DNA of 38,106 bases, taken from contig JACRLX010000029.1 in assembly GCA_016235165.1 (NCBI GenBank), positions 1 through 38,106 on the forward strand, in the 5' to 3' direction. This DNA comes from Rhodocyclales bacterium. GTDB lineage: Bacteria > Pseudomonadota > Gammaproteobacteria > Burkholderiales > Rhodocyclaceae. Each line of letters opens with the position of its first letter. Positions within the stretch are counted from its first letter, which is position 1. This document shows, piece by piece, positions 27,648 to 36,763 of this stretch. Below the pieces are notes generated by a model, which ran no database searches, was not told the DNA's origin, and saw nothing but the letters and a program-made list of their open reading frames with translations. The position numbers were made by a program, and so were the translations under genes.

Positions 27648-29669
27648 CTAATGCCGCTCCGGATCGAGCCATTGCAGCAGGATGAGGAACAGCCGCTCGG
27701 GAACGACGGGCTTGACCAGGAAGTCGTTCATGCCGGCCGCCAGGCAGCGTGCCTTGTCCTCGGCGAAGGCGTTGGCGGTCATGGCGACGATGGGGGTGCG
27801 CTCATGGCCGGGAATTTCGCGTATCCGCCGCGTCGCGTCGAGGCCGTCGAGGTTCGGCATCTGCATGTCCGTCAGTATCGCCGCGTGGGTGGCTTGCCGT
27901 GCCCGGGCAATCGCCTGCGCGCCGTCCGCCGCCGTGTCGACCACCAGCCCGGCCGCCTCCAGCTGGAGTTGCGCGACTTCGCGGTTGAGCGGGTCGTCGT
28001 CCACCACCAGGATGCGGCAACCGCCGTGGCGGCGTCGCAGTTCCGCCTCGGCCTGCCCGTTCGCCACCGTCGCCCCGGCGTCGCCGTCGCGGCCCTTTTT
28101 CAGCCGGGCGGTGAACCAGAAGCGGCTGCCCCTGCCGGGGACGCTTTCGGCACCCGCCCACCCGCCCATCAGTTCGGCCAGGCGCCGGGTAATGGCGAGT
28201 CCGAGGCCGGTGCCGCCGTACTTGCGCGTGGTCGAGTTGTCCGCCTGCTCGAAGGCGCTGAACAGTCGCGCCATGGCTTCCGGGGCTATGCCCACCCCGG
28301 TATCCTCGACCGCGAAGCGCAGCAGGACATGATCGCCGGACTCCTCCTCCAGGTCCAGGCGCAAGGTGATGGTGCCGGTTTCGGTGAACTTGACGGCGTT
28401 GCTGGCGTAGTTGAGCAGGGCCTGTTGCAGGCGCGTGGCGTCACCGCGCAAGCCGGTGGGTATCGTCGCCGGTTCGACGCGCAGGGCCAGTCCCTTGGCC
28501 CGGGCGCGCTCGGCGATGATGGACGTGACATCGGCCAGCAGACGTTGGATATCGAGCGGGCCGTCCTCCAGGCTGAACTTGCCGGCCTCGATTTTCGACA
28601 GGTCGAGGACGTTGCTGATGATGCCCAGCAGGTGTCTGGCGGCGCCGTCTATCTTGTCGAGGCGTTCGGCCTGCCGCGGCGTGACCTGGTCGCGGCGCAG
28701 CAGGTGGGCCATGCCGAGGATGGCGTTCATCGGCGTGCGGATTTCGTGGCTCATGTTGGCGAGAAAGGCGCTCTTTGCCAGGTTGGCCGCTTCCGCGGCC
28801 TCATTGGCGGCGGTGAGCAGGCGATTCGCCAGCTCGAGTTCGGCGGTGCGCGCGCGGACGCGCCGCTCGAGTTCGGCGTTGAGCGCGCGGACTTCCTCTT
28901 CCGCCCGTTTGCGCGCGGTGATGTTGCTGCCGGTGCCGTGGTAGCCGACGAAGCGGCCGCTGTCGTCGAACCAGGGCTCGCCGTTGATGCTGTACCAGCG
29001 GACCTCGCCCTTGTCGTCGGCGATCCGGTATTCGAAGTTGCGGAAAGGCAGGTGGGCGTCGAGTACGGCGCGATGGGCCGCCCATTCCTGCGGCGTCAGA
29101 TCGATGTTGAGCTCCCAGCGCGTCCTGCCTATGGTATTGGCCGGCGGTGTGAAGTCGTGGGCGAAGGCGCCCGAGAATTCGGTGAAGCGGAAGTTTTCAT
29201 CCTGCTGCCAGAACCAGTCGGAGGACAGGGTCGACAGGGCGCGGAAGCGCCGCCGGCTTTCCTCCAGCGCGGCCTCGGTGCGTTTGCGCGCACTGATGTC
29301 GCGCCAGGTGCAGTACAGCACCTGGCGCTCGCCGACGTCGATCGCGCAGAGCGTGACCTCGGCGATGAAGTTGCTGCCGTCGGCGCGCGTGTGGGTCCAC
29401 TCGAAGCGGTGCTGCCCCTGCTCCTGCGCGATCGCCATCATCCGCTCTGCCTTGGCGTAGGAATCCTCGCCGTCGGCCTGGGTCGGCGGCGACAGCTTCG
29501 ACGGATGCAGGCTGAGGAATTCCGCCCGGTCGCGGTAGCCGAGCATCGTCAGCGCCGCCTCGTTGCATTCGACGAAGCGGTGGCCGTCGATGATCCAGGT
29601 CGGATCCGGCGACGAGTCGAACAGCCTCCGGAACCAGCCTTGGTCAGGGTTGAAGGCATGGGATGACAT
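27648..29669 (-). CDS. Soluble PAS-PAS hybrid histidine kinase with receiver
   Basis: A 673-residue cytoplasmic kinase without membrane helices. Two PAS domains (about 8-130 and 140-262, each ending in DISARKR or NITARKR) lead through a coiled coil to HisKA with His308 in [15 protein letters not shown], HATPase ([23 protein letters not shown]) and a C-terminal receiver with Asp601 in [11 protein letters not shown]. There is no Hpt domain, so the phosphoryl group must leave through a separate Hpt protein or the receiver acts as an output regulator. It lies 40 nt downstream of an OmpR-type regulator on the same strand and may belong to that operon. No strong ribosome-binding site precedes ATG 29669. 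Confidence 0.92.
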   Translation of the reverse strand: MSSHAFNPDQGWFRRLFDSSPDPTWIIDGHRFVECNEAALTMLGYRDRAEFLSLHPSKLSPPTQADGEDSYAKAERMMAIAQEQGQHRFEWTHTRADGSNFIAEVTLCAIDVGERQVLYCTWRDISARKRTEAALEESRRRFRALSTLSSDWFWQQDENFRFTEFSGAFAHDFTPPANTIGRTRWELNIDLTPQEWAAHRAVLDAHLPFRNFEYRIADDKGEVRWYSINGEPWFDDSGRFVGYHGTGSNITARKRAEEEVRALNAELERRVRARTAELELANRLLTAANEAAEAANLAKSAFLANMSHEIRTPMNAILGMAHLLRRDQVTPRQAERLDKIDGAARHLLGIISNVLDLSKIEAGKFSLEDGPLDIQRLLADVTSIIAERARAKGLALRVEPATIPTGLRGDATRLQQALLNYASNAVKFTETGTITLRLDLEEESGDHVLLRFAVEDTGVGIAPEAMARLFSAFEQADNSTTRKYGGTGLGLAITRRLAELMGGWAGAESVPGRGSRFWFTARLKKGRDGDAGATVANGQAEAELRRRHGGCRILVVDDDPLNREVAQLQLEAAGLVVDTAADGAQAIARARQATHAAILTDMQMPNLDGLDATRRIREIPGHERTPIVAMTANAFAEDKARCLAAGMNDFLVKPVVPERLFLILLQWLDPERH

Positions 29670-29709
29670 TCGCGCAGTCTATGTCTTCCGCCGGGCAAAG
29701 GGTAGTCCG

Positions 29710-30423
29710 CTACGCGATCTCCCAGCGTACCCCGGCTGTCAGCACGTAGCCGGCGCCGTACACGGTCTTGATCAGGCGCGGCGACTGGGTGTCGTCGTCG
29801 AGGCGCCTGCGCAGGCGCGAGACGCGCACGTCGATGCTGCGGTCGAGCGGCGACAGGTCGGGATTGGCGGCGAGTTGTTCGCGGCTCAGCACGCGATTGG
29901 GATGTTCGAGGAAGCACAGCAGCAGGCGCGCCTCGGCGGCGCCGAGGATTTGCTCGGAGCCGTCGGCGGCGGCCAGCGTCAGGCTGGCCGGGTCGTAGCG
30001 CCAGGCCTCGAAGCAGGCCCGGCGCCGCGCCTTGCCGGCGGCGGCGGGCTGGCTGCGGCGGCGCAGGATGCTGCGGATGCGCGCCACCAGTTCGCGCGGC
30101 TCGAAGGGTTTGACCACGTAATCGTCGGCGCCGAGTTCGAGGCCCAGTACGCGCTCTGACAACACGTCGCGCCCGGTCAGGATCAGCACGCCGCAATCGG
30201 CGCTCTGGCGCAGTTCGCGCACCACTTCCATGCCGTCGCGGTCGGGCAGACCGAGGTCGACGATCGCCAGCGGTGGCGCCTGGCGCGCCACGGCGGCCAA
30301 TAGTTCGCCGGCGGTGCGGAACCAGCGCGTGGCGAAGCCGTAGTCTTCCAGCGCGCGGGCCACCGTCGCCGCGACCAGCGGATCGTCTTCGAGGATGTGG
30401 ATTTCCTCACGCGCCGGGTTCAT
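29710..30423 (-). CDS. OmpR/PhoB-family response regulator
   Basis: A 237-residue DNA-binding regulator: receiver (about 5-120) with the acidic pair in LEDDP, phospho-acceptor Asp56 in IVDLGLPDRDG, Thr in LTGRD and Lys in VVKPFEP, then a Trans_reg_C winged helix (about 140-232) ending in TVYGAGYVL. Its ATG overlaps the stop of the upstream hybrid kinase by 4 nt (ATGA at 30423-30420), so the two are coupled and almost certainly a cognate pair. OmpR-family proteins usually bind direct repeats spaced about 10-11 bp; such a repeat lies at 32426-32441, ahead of this operon and of the divergent acyl-CoA ligase operon. Confidence 0.95.
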   Translation of the reverse strand: MNPAREEIHILEDDPLVAATVARALEDYGFATRWFRTAGELLAAVARQAPPLAIVDLGLPDRDGMEVVRELRQSADCGVLILTGRDVLSERVLGLELGADDYVVKPFEPRELVARIRSILRRRSQPAAAGKARRRACFEAWRYDPASLTLAAADGSEQILGAAEARLLLCFLEHPNRVLSREQLAANPDLSPLDRSIDVRVSRLRRRLDDDTQSPRLIKTVYGAGYVLTAGVRWEIA

Positions 30424-32387
30424 GGCCGGCAGGCCTCCAGTGCCGCAGCGAGCTGGTGGCTGGCGAAGGGTTTGGCCAGCAGTGGCACCTCGCCGGCGAT
30501 GACGTCGGGGCCGCCGGCATAGCCGCTCATCAGCAGGACGCCGACCTCGGGCCGCCGCGCGCGTACTTCGCGCGCCAGGCGCGGGCCGTCGATGCCGCCG
30601 GGCATCACCACGTCGCTGAGTACCAGCGCGATGGCCTCGATCTGTTCGAGCAGCGCCAGCCCTTCGGCGCCGTTGGCGGCCTCGATCACCGGATATCCGA
30701 GGCCGGTGAGCTGCATGCGCACCACGCGGCGCACCTCGGCGTCGTCTTCCACCAGCAGCACCAGGCCGTGGCCGGGGGTGGCGGGCAGGGCGCCGATGCC
30801 CTCGGCCTCGGCCTGCGCGGCCGGCGCGCAGCGCGGCAGGTGCAGCCAGGCTTCGGTACCGGCGCCGGGCGCGCTGGCCAGGCGCAGGCCGCCGCCCGAC
30901 TGCTTGGCGAAGCCATACACCATCGACAGCCCGAGGCCGCTGCCGGCGGCATAGCCCTTGGTGGTGAAGAAGGGTTCCAGCGCGCGCGCCAGCACCGCCG
31001 CGCTCATGCCCTGGCCGCTGTCGGTGATGACGATCTCGACATAGTCGCCGGGCGCCAGGTCGAGGTCGGCGGCGGCGGCCCCGGCCAGCGTGCGCGAGGC
31101 GAGGCGGATCGCCAGCCGGCCGCCGCCCGCCATCGCGTCGCGGGCGTTGAAGGCCAGGTTGAGCAGGGCGTTTTCCAGTTGATGCGGGTCGGTCATGGCG
31201 AACAGGCCCGGCGCCGGCGCCGGGAAGTCGACCGCTATGCTCTCCGGCAGCGAGCGGCGCAGCAACGGCAGCAGTTCGTCGACCAGGCGCGCTACGTCCA
31301 CCGGGCGCGGTTCCAGCGATTGCTGGCGGGCAAACGACAGCAGGCGGCGGATCAGGTCCACCCCGCGCCGCGCCGCGGTCAGCGCCGGGTCGAGGCAGTC
31401 GGCCAGCGCAATGTCGTCGGGATGGCGCTCCTTGAGCGCGGCGAGGTTGCCGATCACCACCGTCAGCATGTTGTTGAAGTCATGCGCCAGGCCGCCGGCG
31501 AGCTGGCCCACGGCTTCCATCTTGCGCGCCTGCAGCAGCGCGGCCTGGGTCGCCTTCTGCTCGGTGACGTCGGCCGACAGCACATAGCCGCCGCGCACCT
31601 CGCCGCCGGGGCCGAATTCCGGCACCAGGGTGCTGCTGGCGTGGCGCAACGTGCCGTCGGCGTGGCGCAGTGAATACTCGTAGCTGACGCTGCGCCCCGC
31701 CAGCACGGCCTCGATCTGCGGCAGCAGCTCGGCGTGCAGCGGCGCGCCCATGACTTCGGCGATGCGGCGGCCGGGAACGTCCTCCTTGCCCCGGCCGAAC
31801 CATTCGGCATAGCCACGGTTGGCGAAGCGGTACACCTGCTCGCGGTCGAAATAGGCGATCAGCGCCGGGATGGCGTCGGTGATCAGGCGCAGGCGCTCCT
31901 CGCTGCGGCTCAGCGCCTCGGTGCGCTCGGCGACGCGGCGTTCCAGTTCGTTGTTCTGCTCGCGGATCAGGCGCTCGCTGTGGCGCTGTTCGGTGATGTC
32001 GGTGTATAGCGTGACGAAGCCGCGGCCCGGCACCGGCTCGCCGCGCACGGCGATGATGCGGCCGTTGGGGCGCTCGCGCTCGAAGTAGTGCGGGGCGAAG
32101 GCGCGCGCCGCGGCGACGCGCTGCGCCACCAGCTCCTCGACCGGGCCGGGGCCGTATTCGCCGCGCTCGGCGTTGTAGCGCATGAAAGTCTCGAAGGGCG
32201 TGCCGAAGCGGCCGAACTCGGGCGGGAAGTCGAGCATTTCGATGAAGCCGCGGTTCCAGGCCACCAGCCGCAGGTCGGCATCGATGATGGTGAAGCCCTG
32301 GCTCACCATGTCCAGCGCGGCCTGCATCAGGTCGAAGCGGGCGGCGGTGTCGCTGGCGGCGACGGGCGGAAACAGCGGCCGGTTCAT
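30420..32387 (-). CDS. PAS-PAS hybrid histidine kinase (NtrB-like HDFNN box) with receiver
   Basis: A 655-residue soluble kinase. A PAS_7-type domain (about 20-140, with DMVSQGFTIID) and a second PAS (about 165-280) precede an H-box GGLAHDFNNML with His302, an HATPase (NAFNARDAM-like ALLNLAFNARDAM, DSGQGMS, GSGLGLSMVYGF) and a C-terminal receiver with Asp592 in LSDVVMPGGIDG. The HDFNN box is typical of soluble metabolic sensors. ATG 32387 is chosen: the frame runs to 32507, but the extra 40 residues overlap the divergent ligase start. A TACAAT at 32399-32394 would start transcription at about the ATG, so the mRNA may be leaderless. It forms an operon with the OmpR-type regulator. Confidence 0.93.
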   Translation of the reverse strand: MNRPLFPPVAASDTAARFDLMQAALDMVSQGFTIIDADLRLVAWNRGFIEMLDFPPEFGRFGTPFETFMRYNAERGEYGPGPVEELVAQRVAAARAFAPHYFERERPNGRIIAVRGEPVPGRGFVTLYTDITEQRHSERLIREQNNELERRVAERTEALSRSEERLRLITDAIPALIAYFDREQVYRFANRGYAEWFGRGKEDVPGRRIAEVMGAPLHAELLPQIEAVLAGRSVSYEYSLRHADGTLRHASSTLVPEFGPGGEVRGGYVLSADVTEQKATQAALLQARKMEAVGQLAGGLAHDFNNMLTVVIGNLAALKERHPDDIALADCLDPALTAARRGVDLIRRLLSFARQQSLEPRPVDVARLVDELLPLLRRSLPESIAVDFPAPAPGLFAMTDPHQLENALLNLAFNARDAMAGGGRLAIRLASRTLAGAAAADLDLAPGDYVEIVITDSGQGMSAAVLARALEPFFTTKGYAAGSGLGLSMVYGFAKQSGGGLRLASAPGAGTEAWLHLPRCAPAAQAEAEGIGALPATPGHGLVLLVEDDAEVRRVVRMQLTGLGYPVIEAANGAEGLALLEQIEAIALVLSDVVMPGGIDGPRLAREVRARRPEVGVLLMSGYAGGPDVIAGEVPLLAKPFASHQLAAALEACRP

Positions 32388-32393
32388 GGCGGA

Positions 32394-32399
32394 ATTGTA
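32394..32399 (-). promoter_or_regulatory. Putative -10 element of the kinase-regulator operon
   Basis: TACAAT on the minus strand is a 5/6 match to TATAAT. The -35 position at 17 nt (GCGAAA) is poor, which fits an activator-dependent promoter. The start of transcription would fall at or next to ATG 32387. Confidence 0.35.
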
Positions 32400-32425
32400 G
32401 GCCCGCGCGGCAGGCGTTTCGCCGC

Positions 32426-32441
32426 CGATACGATTCGATAC
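32426..32441. promoter_or_regulatory. 10-bp-phased direct repeat CGATAC, candidate regulator site
   Basis: CGATAC occurs at 32426-32431 and again at 32436-32441, exactly one helical turn apart, with similar flanking bases (CGATACGATT, CGATACATTC). It lies between the divergent kinase-regulator and ligase/transporter operons. The spacing fits tandem binding by an OmpR-family protein; binding is inferred. Confidence 0.4.
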
Positions 32442-32499
32442 ATTCGGCCAACAGTGGCGCAAACATCGCCGCGCATGATCGCTTCCCGAGGAGACGATC

Positions 32500-34137
32500 A
32501 TGAACAAGCCCTACACCGCCGGCCTCGACCGGAACCCCGCCAATTTCGTGCCGCTGTCGCCGCTCTCGTTCATCGAGCGCACGGCGCTGGTCTATCCGCA
32601 GCGCACCAGCGTGATCCACGGCACGCGCCGCTTCACCTGGGGCGAGACCTACGCGCGCTGCCGGCGCCTGGCTTCGGCCCTGGCGGGGCTGAAAGTCGGC
32701 GCTGGCGACACGGTGGCGGTGATGCTGCCCAACGTGCCGGCGATGGTCGAGGCGCATTTTGGCGTGCCCATGTGCGGCGCCGTGCTCAACACCCTGAACA
32801 CCCGGCTCGACGCCGAAGCCATCGCCTTCATGCTCGGCCACGGCGAAGCCAAGGTGCTGCTCACCGACCCCGAGTTTGCGCCCGTGGTCGAGCAGGCGCT
32901 GGCCCTGCTCGACGGCCCGCCACCGCTTGTGATCGACGTGCTTGACGATCTTTACGTGGGCGGTAAGCGCCTGGGTGGGATCGAGTACGAAGACTGGCTG
33001 GCCGGCGGCGACCCCGCTTACACCTGGGCCCTGCCGGCCGACGAGTGGGATGCGATCTGCCTCAACTACACCTCGGGCACCACCGGCAACCCCAAGGGCG
33101 TGGTCTATCACCATCGCGGCGCCTATCTCAATGCCGCCAGCAACATCATCTCCTGGGCCATGCCGCCGCATGCCGTGTATCTGTGGACGCTGCCGATGTT
33201 CCACTGCAACGGCTGGTGCTTTCCGTGGACCGTGGCGGCCAATGCCGGCACCCATGTCTGCCTGCGCCGCGTCGAGCCACAGGCGATTTTCGAGCTGGTC
33301 CGCCGCCACCGGGTGAGCCACCTGTGCGGCGCGCCGATCGTCTATGCCACGCTGATCAACGCCGCGGCGGCGCTGCGCGAGGGCATATCCTGGAAGCTGC
33401 ACGGCCTGATCGCCGGCGCCGCGCCGCCGCAAGCGATCATCGAGGGCGCCGAGGCGATAGGCATCGAGCTGACCCATGTCTATGGCCTTACCGAGGTCTA
33501 TGGCCCGGCCGCGGTCTGCGCCAAGCAGGAGGGTTGGGACAACCTGCCGCTGGCGGAGCGGGCGCGGCTCAACGGTCGCCAGGGCGTGCCTTACCACATG
33601 CAGCAGGCGATCGCCGTGCTCGATCCGGACACGCTGCTGCCGGTGCCCTGGGATGGCGAAACCATGGGCGAGATTTTCTTCCGCGGCAACCTCACCATGA
33701 AGGGCTACCTGAAGAACCCGGTAGCGACCGGGCAGGCCTTCGCCGGCGGCTGGTTCCACACCGGGGACCTCGCCGTGATGCAGCCCGACGGCTACGTCAA
33801 GATCAAGGATCGCAGCAAGGACATCATCATTTCCGGGGGCGAGAACATTTCCTCGGTGGAAGTCGAGGACGTGCTCTACAGACATCCGGCGGTGCTCACC
33901 GCGGCGGTGGTGGCGCGGCCCGATGCCAAGTGGGGCGAGGTGCCCTGCGCCTTCGTCGAACTCAAGGACGGCGCCAGCGCCAGCGAAGAGGAAATCGTTG
34001 CCTGGTGCCGCGGTCACATGGCGCGCTTCAAGGTGCCCAAGCAGGTGGTGTTCGGCACCGTGCCGAAGACCTCGACCGGCAAGATCCAGAAGTTCGTCCT
34101 GCGTCAACAGATGAAATCGGCGACCGCAATCGAATGA
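32500..34137 (+). CDS. Acyl-CoA synthetase (AMP-binding family)
   Basis: A 545-residue adenylate-forming ligase that activates a carboxylic acid to its CoA thioester with ATP. Visible are the P-loop YTSGTTGNPKGVV, the acyl-adenylate region HVYGLTEVYGP, the hinge WFHTGDLAVMQPDGYVKIKDRSKD and the C-terminal Lys motif PKTSTGKIQK. Overall it resembles the medium-chain/AlkK-type and methylthiopropionate-CoA ligase branch; the exact acid cannot be told. GAGGAG precedes ATG 32500. Its stop overlaps livG by 4 nt (ATGA at 34134-34137), linking activation to uptake in one operon. A kinase-regulator pair is divergent and may control it. Confidence 0.92.
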   Translation: MNKPYTAGLDRNPANFVPLSPLSFIERTALVYPQRTSVIHGTRRFTWGETYARCRRLASALAGLKVGAGDTVAVMLPNVPAMVEAHFGVPMCGAVLNTLNTRLDAEAIAFMLGHGEAKVLLTDPEFAPVVEQALALLDGPPPLVIDVLDDLYVGGKRLGGIEYEDWLAGGDPAYTWALPADEWDAICLNYTSGTTGNPKGVVYHHRGAYLNAASNIISWAMPPHAVYLWTLPMFHCNGWCFPWTVAANAGTHVCLRRVEPQAIFELVRRHRVSHLCGAPIVYATLINAAAALREGISWKLHGLIAGAAPPQAIIEGAEAIGIELTHVYGLTEVYGPAAVCAKQEGWDNLPLAERARLNGRQGVPYHMQQAIAVLDPDTLLPVPWDGETMGEIFFRGNLTMKGYLKNPVATGQAFAGGWFHTGDLAVMQPDGYVKIKDRSKDIIISGGENISSVEVEDVLYRHPAVLTAAVVARPDAKWGEVPCAFVELKDGASASEEEIVAWCRGHMARFKVPKQVVFGTVPKTSTGKIQKFVLRQQMKSATAIE

Positions 34138-34790
34138 GTGCCCAGTCGCCGAACTTCATCCTGGAGACCGCCGGCTTGACGAAGGAGTTCAAGGGCTTCG
34201 TCGCCGTCGCCGGCGTGGACCTCAAGGTCAGGCGCGGCCATATCCACGCGTTGATCGGCCCCAACGGCGCCGGCAAGACCACCTGCTTCAACCTGCTGAC
34301 CAAATTCCTCGAACCGACGCGCGGCAGCATCCGCTTCAACGGCATTGACATCACGCATGAGTCGCCGGAAAGGATCGCGCGGCGCGGCATCGTGCGCTCC
34401 TTCCAGATCAGTGCGGTGTTTCCCCACCTCACGGTGCTGGATAACCTGCGCGTCGCCTTGCAGCGCAATCTTGGCACCAGTTACCACTTCTGGAAATCGG
34501 AACGCAGCCTGGACGCGCTCAATGGGCGCGCAATGGAATTGCTCGGATCGGTTGGCCTCGAACGCTATGCCGACATGGTCACCGTGGAAATGCCCTACGG
34601 CAGAAAGCGCGCACTGGAAATCGCCACCACGCTGGCGCTCGATCCGGAATTGATGCTGCTCGACGAACCGACCCAGGGCATGGGCCATGAAGACGTCGAC
34701 CGCGTGATGCAACTGATCAAGAAGGTTTCCGCCAACCGCAGCATCCTGATGGTCGAGCACAACATGAAAGTGGTGGCCGGCATTTCCGAC
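34134..34790 (+). pseudogene. livG: livG, ABC transporter ATP-binding protein, 3' end deleted
   Basis: The first 219 residues match LivG-type ATPases: Walker A GPNGAGKTT, Q-loop RSFQISAVFP, signature region MPYGRKRALEIA, Walker B MLLDEP, the QGMGHED D-loop and the VEHNM H-loop. After VVAGISD the family continues for roughly 35-45 residues, but here the next bases encode livF in another frame. The livG frame stays open to 35426, giving 430 residues whose last 211 are an out-of-frame reading of livF. The ATPase core is complete, but the C-terminal LivG tail is missing. The join lies at a repeated TCCGAC (34785-34790 and 34792-34797). A real deletion or an assembly error are both possible. The start overlaps the ligase stop. 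Confidence 0.85.
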
Positions 34791-34824
34791 ATCCGACCTG
34801 CACGCCTTCTACGGCGAATCGCAT

Positions 34825-35472
34825 GTGCTGCACGGCATGGATTTCACGGTGCGGCGCGGCGAGTGCATCAGCCTTTTGGGTCGCAATGGCGCCGGACGCA
34901 GCACGACCTTGCGCGCCGTCATGGGCCTGACCGGCAGACGCAGCGGTTCGATCATGCTCAACGGGCGCGAGGTGGTCGGCATGGCGCCGCATCGCATCGC
35001 GCAGTTGGGTGTCGGCTACTGTCCCGAGGAGCGCGGCATCTACGCCAGCCTCAGTTGCGAGGAGAACCTGCAACTGCCACCGCAGGTGGGCAGCGGCGGG
35101 CTGAGCCTGGACGAGATCTACGACATGTTCCCCAATCTCAAGGAGCGCCGCAACAGCCAGGGCACGCGCCTGTCCGGCGGCGAGCAGCAGATGCTGGCGC
35201 TGGCGCGGGTGCTGCGCACCGGCGCCCGCCTGCTGCTGCTCGACGAGATATCCGAAGGCTTGGCGCCGGTGATCGTGCAGAAGCTGGGCGAGGTGATCCG
35301 CCAGCTCAAGCAGCGCGACTACACCATCGTGCTGGTGGAACAGAACTTCCGCTTCGCCGCACCGCTGGCCGACCGCATGTTCGTCGTCGAGCACGGCCAG
35401 ATCGCCGCCGAAATCGCCCAGCATGAACTCGAGCAAAAGCTCGGCTACCTGCAGGACATGCTGGGCGTCTGA
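34825..35472 (+). CDS. livF: livF, ABC transporter ATP-binding protein, 5' end deleted
   Basis: LivF similarity begins at 34795 (DLHAFYGESHVLHGMDF), but the normal ATG and first few codons are gone. The first usable starts are GTG 34825 and ATG 34837, neither with a good ribosome-binding site. From there 215 residues contain Walker A GRNGAGRSTT, Q-loop region, signature LSGGEQQM, Walker B LLLLDEISEGLAP and VEQNF at the H-loop. Walker A has Arg where Lys is usual; this may be a variant of this LivF branch. Starting at GTG 34825 removes the first beta strand and the A-loop aromatic (Tyr in FYGES), so function is doubtful. It is followed by livK after 24 nt. Confidence 0.85.
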   Translation: MLHGMDFTVRRGECISLLGRNGAGRSTTLRAVMGLTGRRSGSIMLNGREVVGMAPHRIAQLGVGYCPEERGIYASLSCEENLQLPPQVGSGGLSLDEIYDMFPNLKERRNSQGTRLSGGEQQMLALARVLRTGARLLLLDEISEGLAPVIVQKLGEVIRQLKQRDYTIVLVEQNFRFAAPLADRMFVVEHGQIAAEIAQHELEQKLGYLQDMLGV

Positions 35473-35496
35473 TTTTTCACAGGAGGAGAACGCATC

Positions 35497-36708
35497 ATGA
35501 AAACGAAATGCATCGCACTTGCCGTCGCTGCAAGCCTGCCGGCCCTGGCCCTGGCCCAGGTTTCCGACAATGCCGTGAGAATCGGCGTGCTCACCGACAT
35601 GTCGGGCGCCTATTCCGACCTTTCCGGCGCCGGCGCCGTCGAAGCCGCGAAAATGGCCATCGAGGATTTCAAGGCGAAGGAAAAGCCCGGTTTCGCCGTC
35701 GAGCTCGTCTCCGCCGACCACCAGAACAAGGCCGACCTGTCGTCCAACAAGGCGCGCGAATGGTTCGATCGCGACAAGGTGGATGTCATCACCGAACTGG
35801 TCACCACCTCGACCGCGCTGGCGGTGATGAAGGTCGCCAAGGAAAAGAACAAGCTGGCTCTGATTTCCGGCGCGGCCTCGACCCGCATCACCAACGAGGA
35901 CTGCAACGACGTCACGGTGCACTGGACCTACGACACCTATGCCGTGGCCAACGGCACTGCCAAGGCGGTGGTGCAGCAGGGCGGCAAGTCCTGGTACTTC
36001 ATCACCGCCGACTATGCCTTCGGCCATTCGCTGGAGAAGGATTCGTCGGGCGTGGTGCAGGCCAATGGCGGCAAGGTGCTGGGCGCCGTGCGCCATCCCT
36101 TCCCCGGGGCGGACTTCTCGTCCTTCCTGCTCAAGGCGCAGAGTTCGGGCGCGCAGGTGATCGGCCTGGCCAATGCCGGTACCGACACCATGAACTCGAT
36201 CAAGCAGGCGGCCGAATTCGGCGTCACGCCGAAGCAGTCGCTGGCGGGCCTGCTGATGTTCATTACCGACATCCACGCCCTGGGGCTCAAGACGACGCAG
36301 AACATGTACCTGACCGAGGGCTTCTACTGGGATCTCGACGCCGAGACGCGGGCCTGGTCCAAGCGTTACTTCGAACGCATGAAGAAAATGCCGACCATGA
36401 TCCAGGCCGGCATGTATTCGGCGGTGAGCCACTACCTGAAGGCGGTCAAGGCGGTGAACTCGGACGACACGCAGAAGGTCATGGCGCAGATGAAGAAGAC
36501 CCCGGTCAATGACTTCTTCGCCAGGAACGGTCGCATCCGCGACGACGGCCGCATGGTCCATGACATGTACCTGATGCACGTCAAAAAACCGGACGACTCG
36601 AAGTATGCGTGGGACTACTACACGGTGAAGCAGACCATCCCCGCCGCCGAGGCCTTCCAGCCCCTGTCGGTCTCGCGCTGCCCGCTGATCAGGAAGTCCG
36701 CCTCCTAG
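35497..36708 (+). CDS. livK: Branched-chain amino acid-type ABC transporter substrate-binding protein
   Basis: A 403-residue periplasmic binding protein of the LivK/Peripla_BP_6 family. The signal peptide is MKTKCIALAVAASLPALALA, followed by VRIGVLTDMSGAYSDLSGAG, the typical first strand and ligand loop. Cys5 is inside the signal peptide rather than at a lipobox, so it is not a lipoprotein. Members of this group bind branched-chain amino acids, amides or aromatic/aliphatic acids; the neighbouring acyl-CoA ligase favours an organic acid (inference). AGGAGGAG precedes the ATG. A perfect 12-bp hairpin follows its stop before livH. Confidence 0.92.
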   Translation: MKTKCIALAVAASLPALALAQVSDNAVRIGVLTDMSGAYSDLSGAGAVEAAKMAIEDFKAKEKPGFAVELVSADHQNKADLSSNKAREWFDRDKVDVITELVTTSTALAVMKVAKEKNKLALISGAASTRITNEDCNDVTVHWTYDTYAVANGTAKAVVQQGGKSWYFITADYAFGHSLEKDSSGVVQANGGKVLGAVRHPFPGADFSSFLLKAQSSGAQVIGLANAGTDTMNSIKQAAEFGVTPKQSLAGLLMFITDIHALGLKTTQNMYLTEGFYWDLDAETRAWSKRYFERMKKMPTMIQAGMYSAVSHYLKAVKAVNSDDTQKVMAQMKKTPVNDFFARNGRIRDDGRMVHDMYLMHVKKPDDSKYAWDYYTVKQTIPAAEAFQPLSVSRCPLIRKSAS

Positions 36709-36714
36709 CCTTGC

Positions 36715-36742
36715 GGCGGAACCGGCCCATGCCGGTTCCGCC
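36715..36742 (+). terminator. Hairpin between livK and livH
   Basis: GGCGGAACCGGC and GCCGGTTCCGCC form a perfect 12-bp stem with a CCAT loop 6 nt after the livK stop. The following T run is weak (CCTATTTC). It probably stabilises the livK mRNA or terminates part of the transcripts, giving more binding protein than permease. Confidence 0.7.
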
Positions 36743-36763
36743 CTATTTCGGAACCGTATCGCC

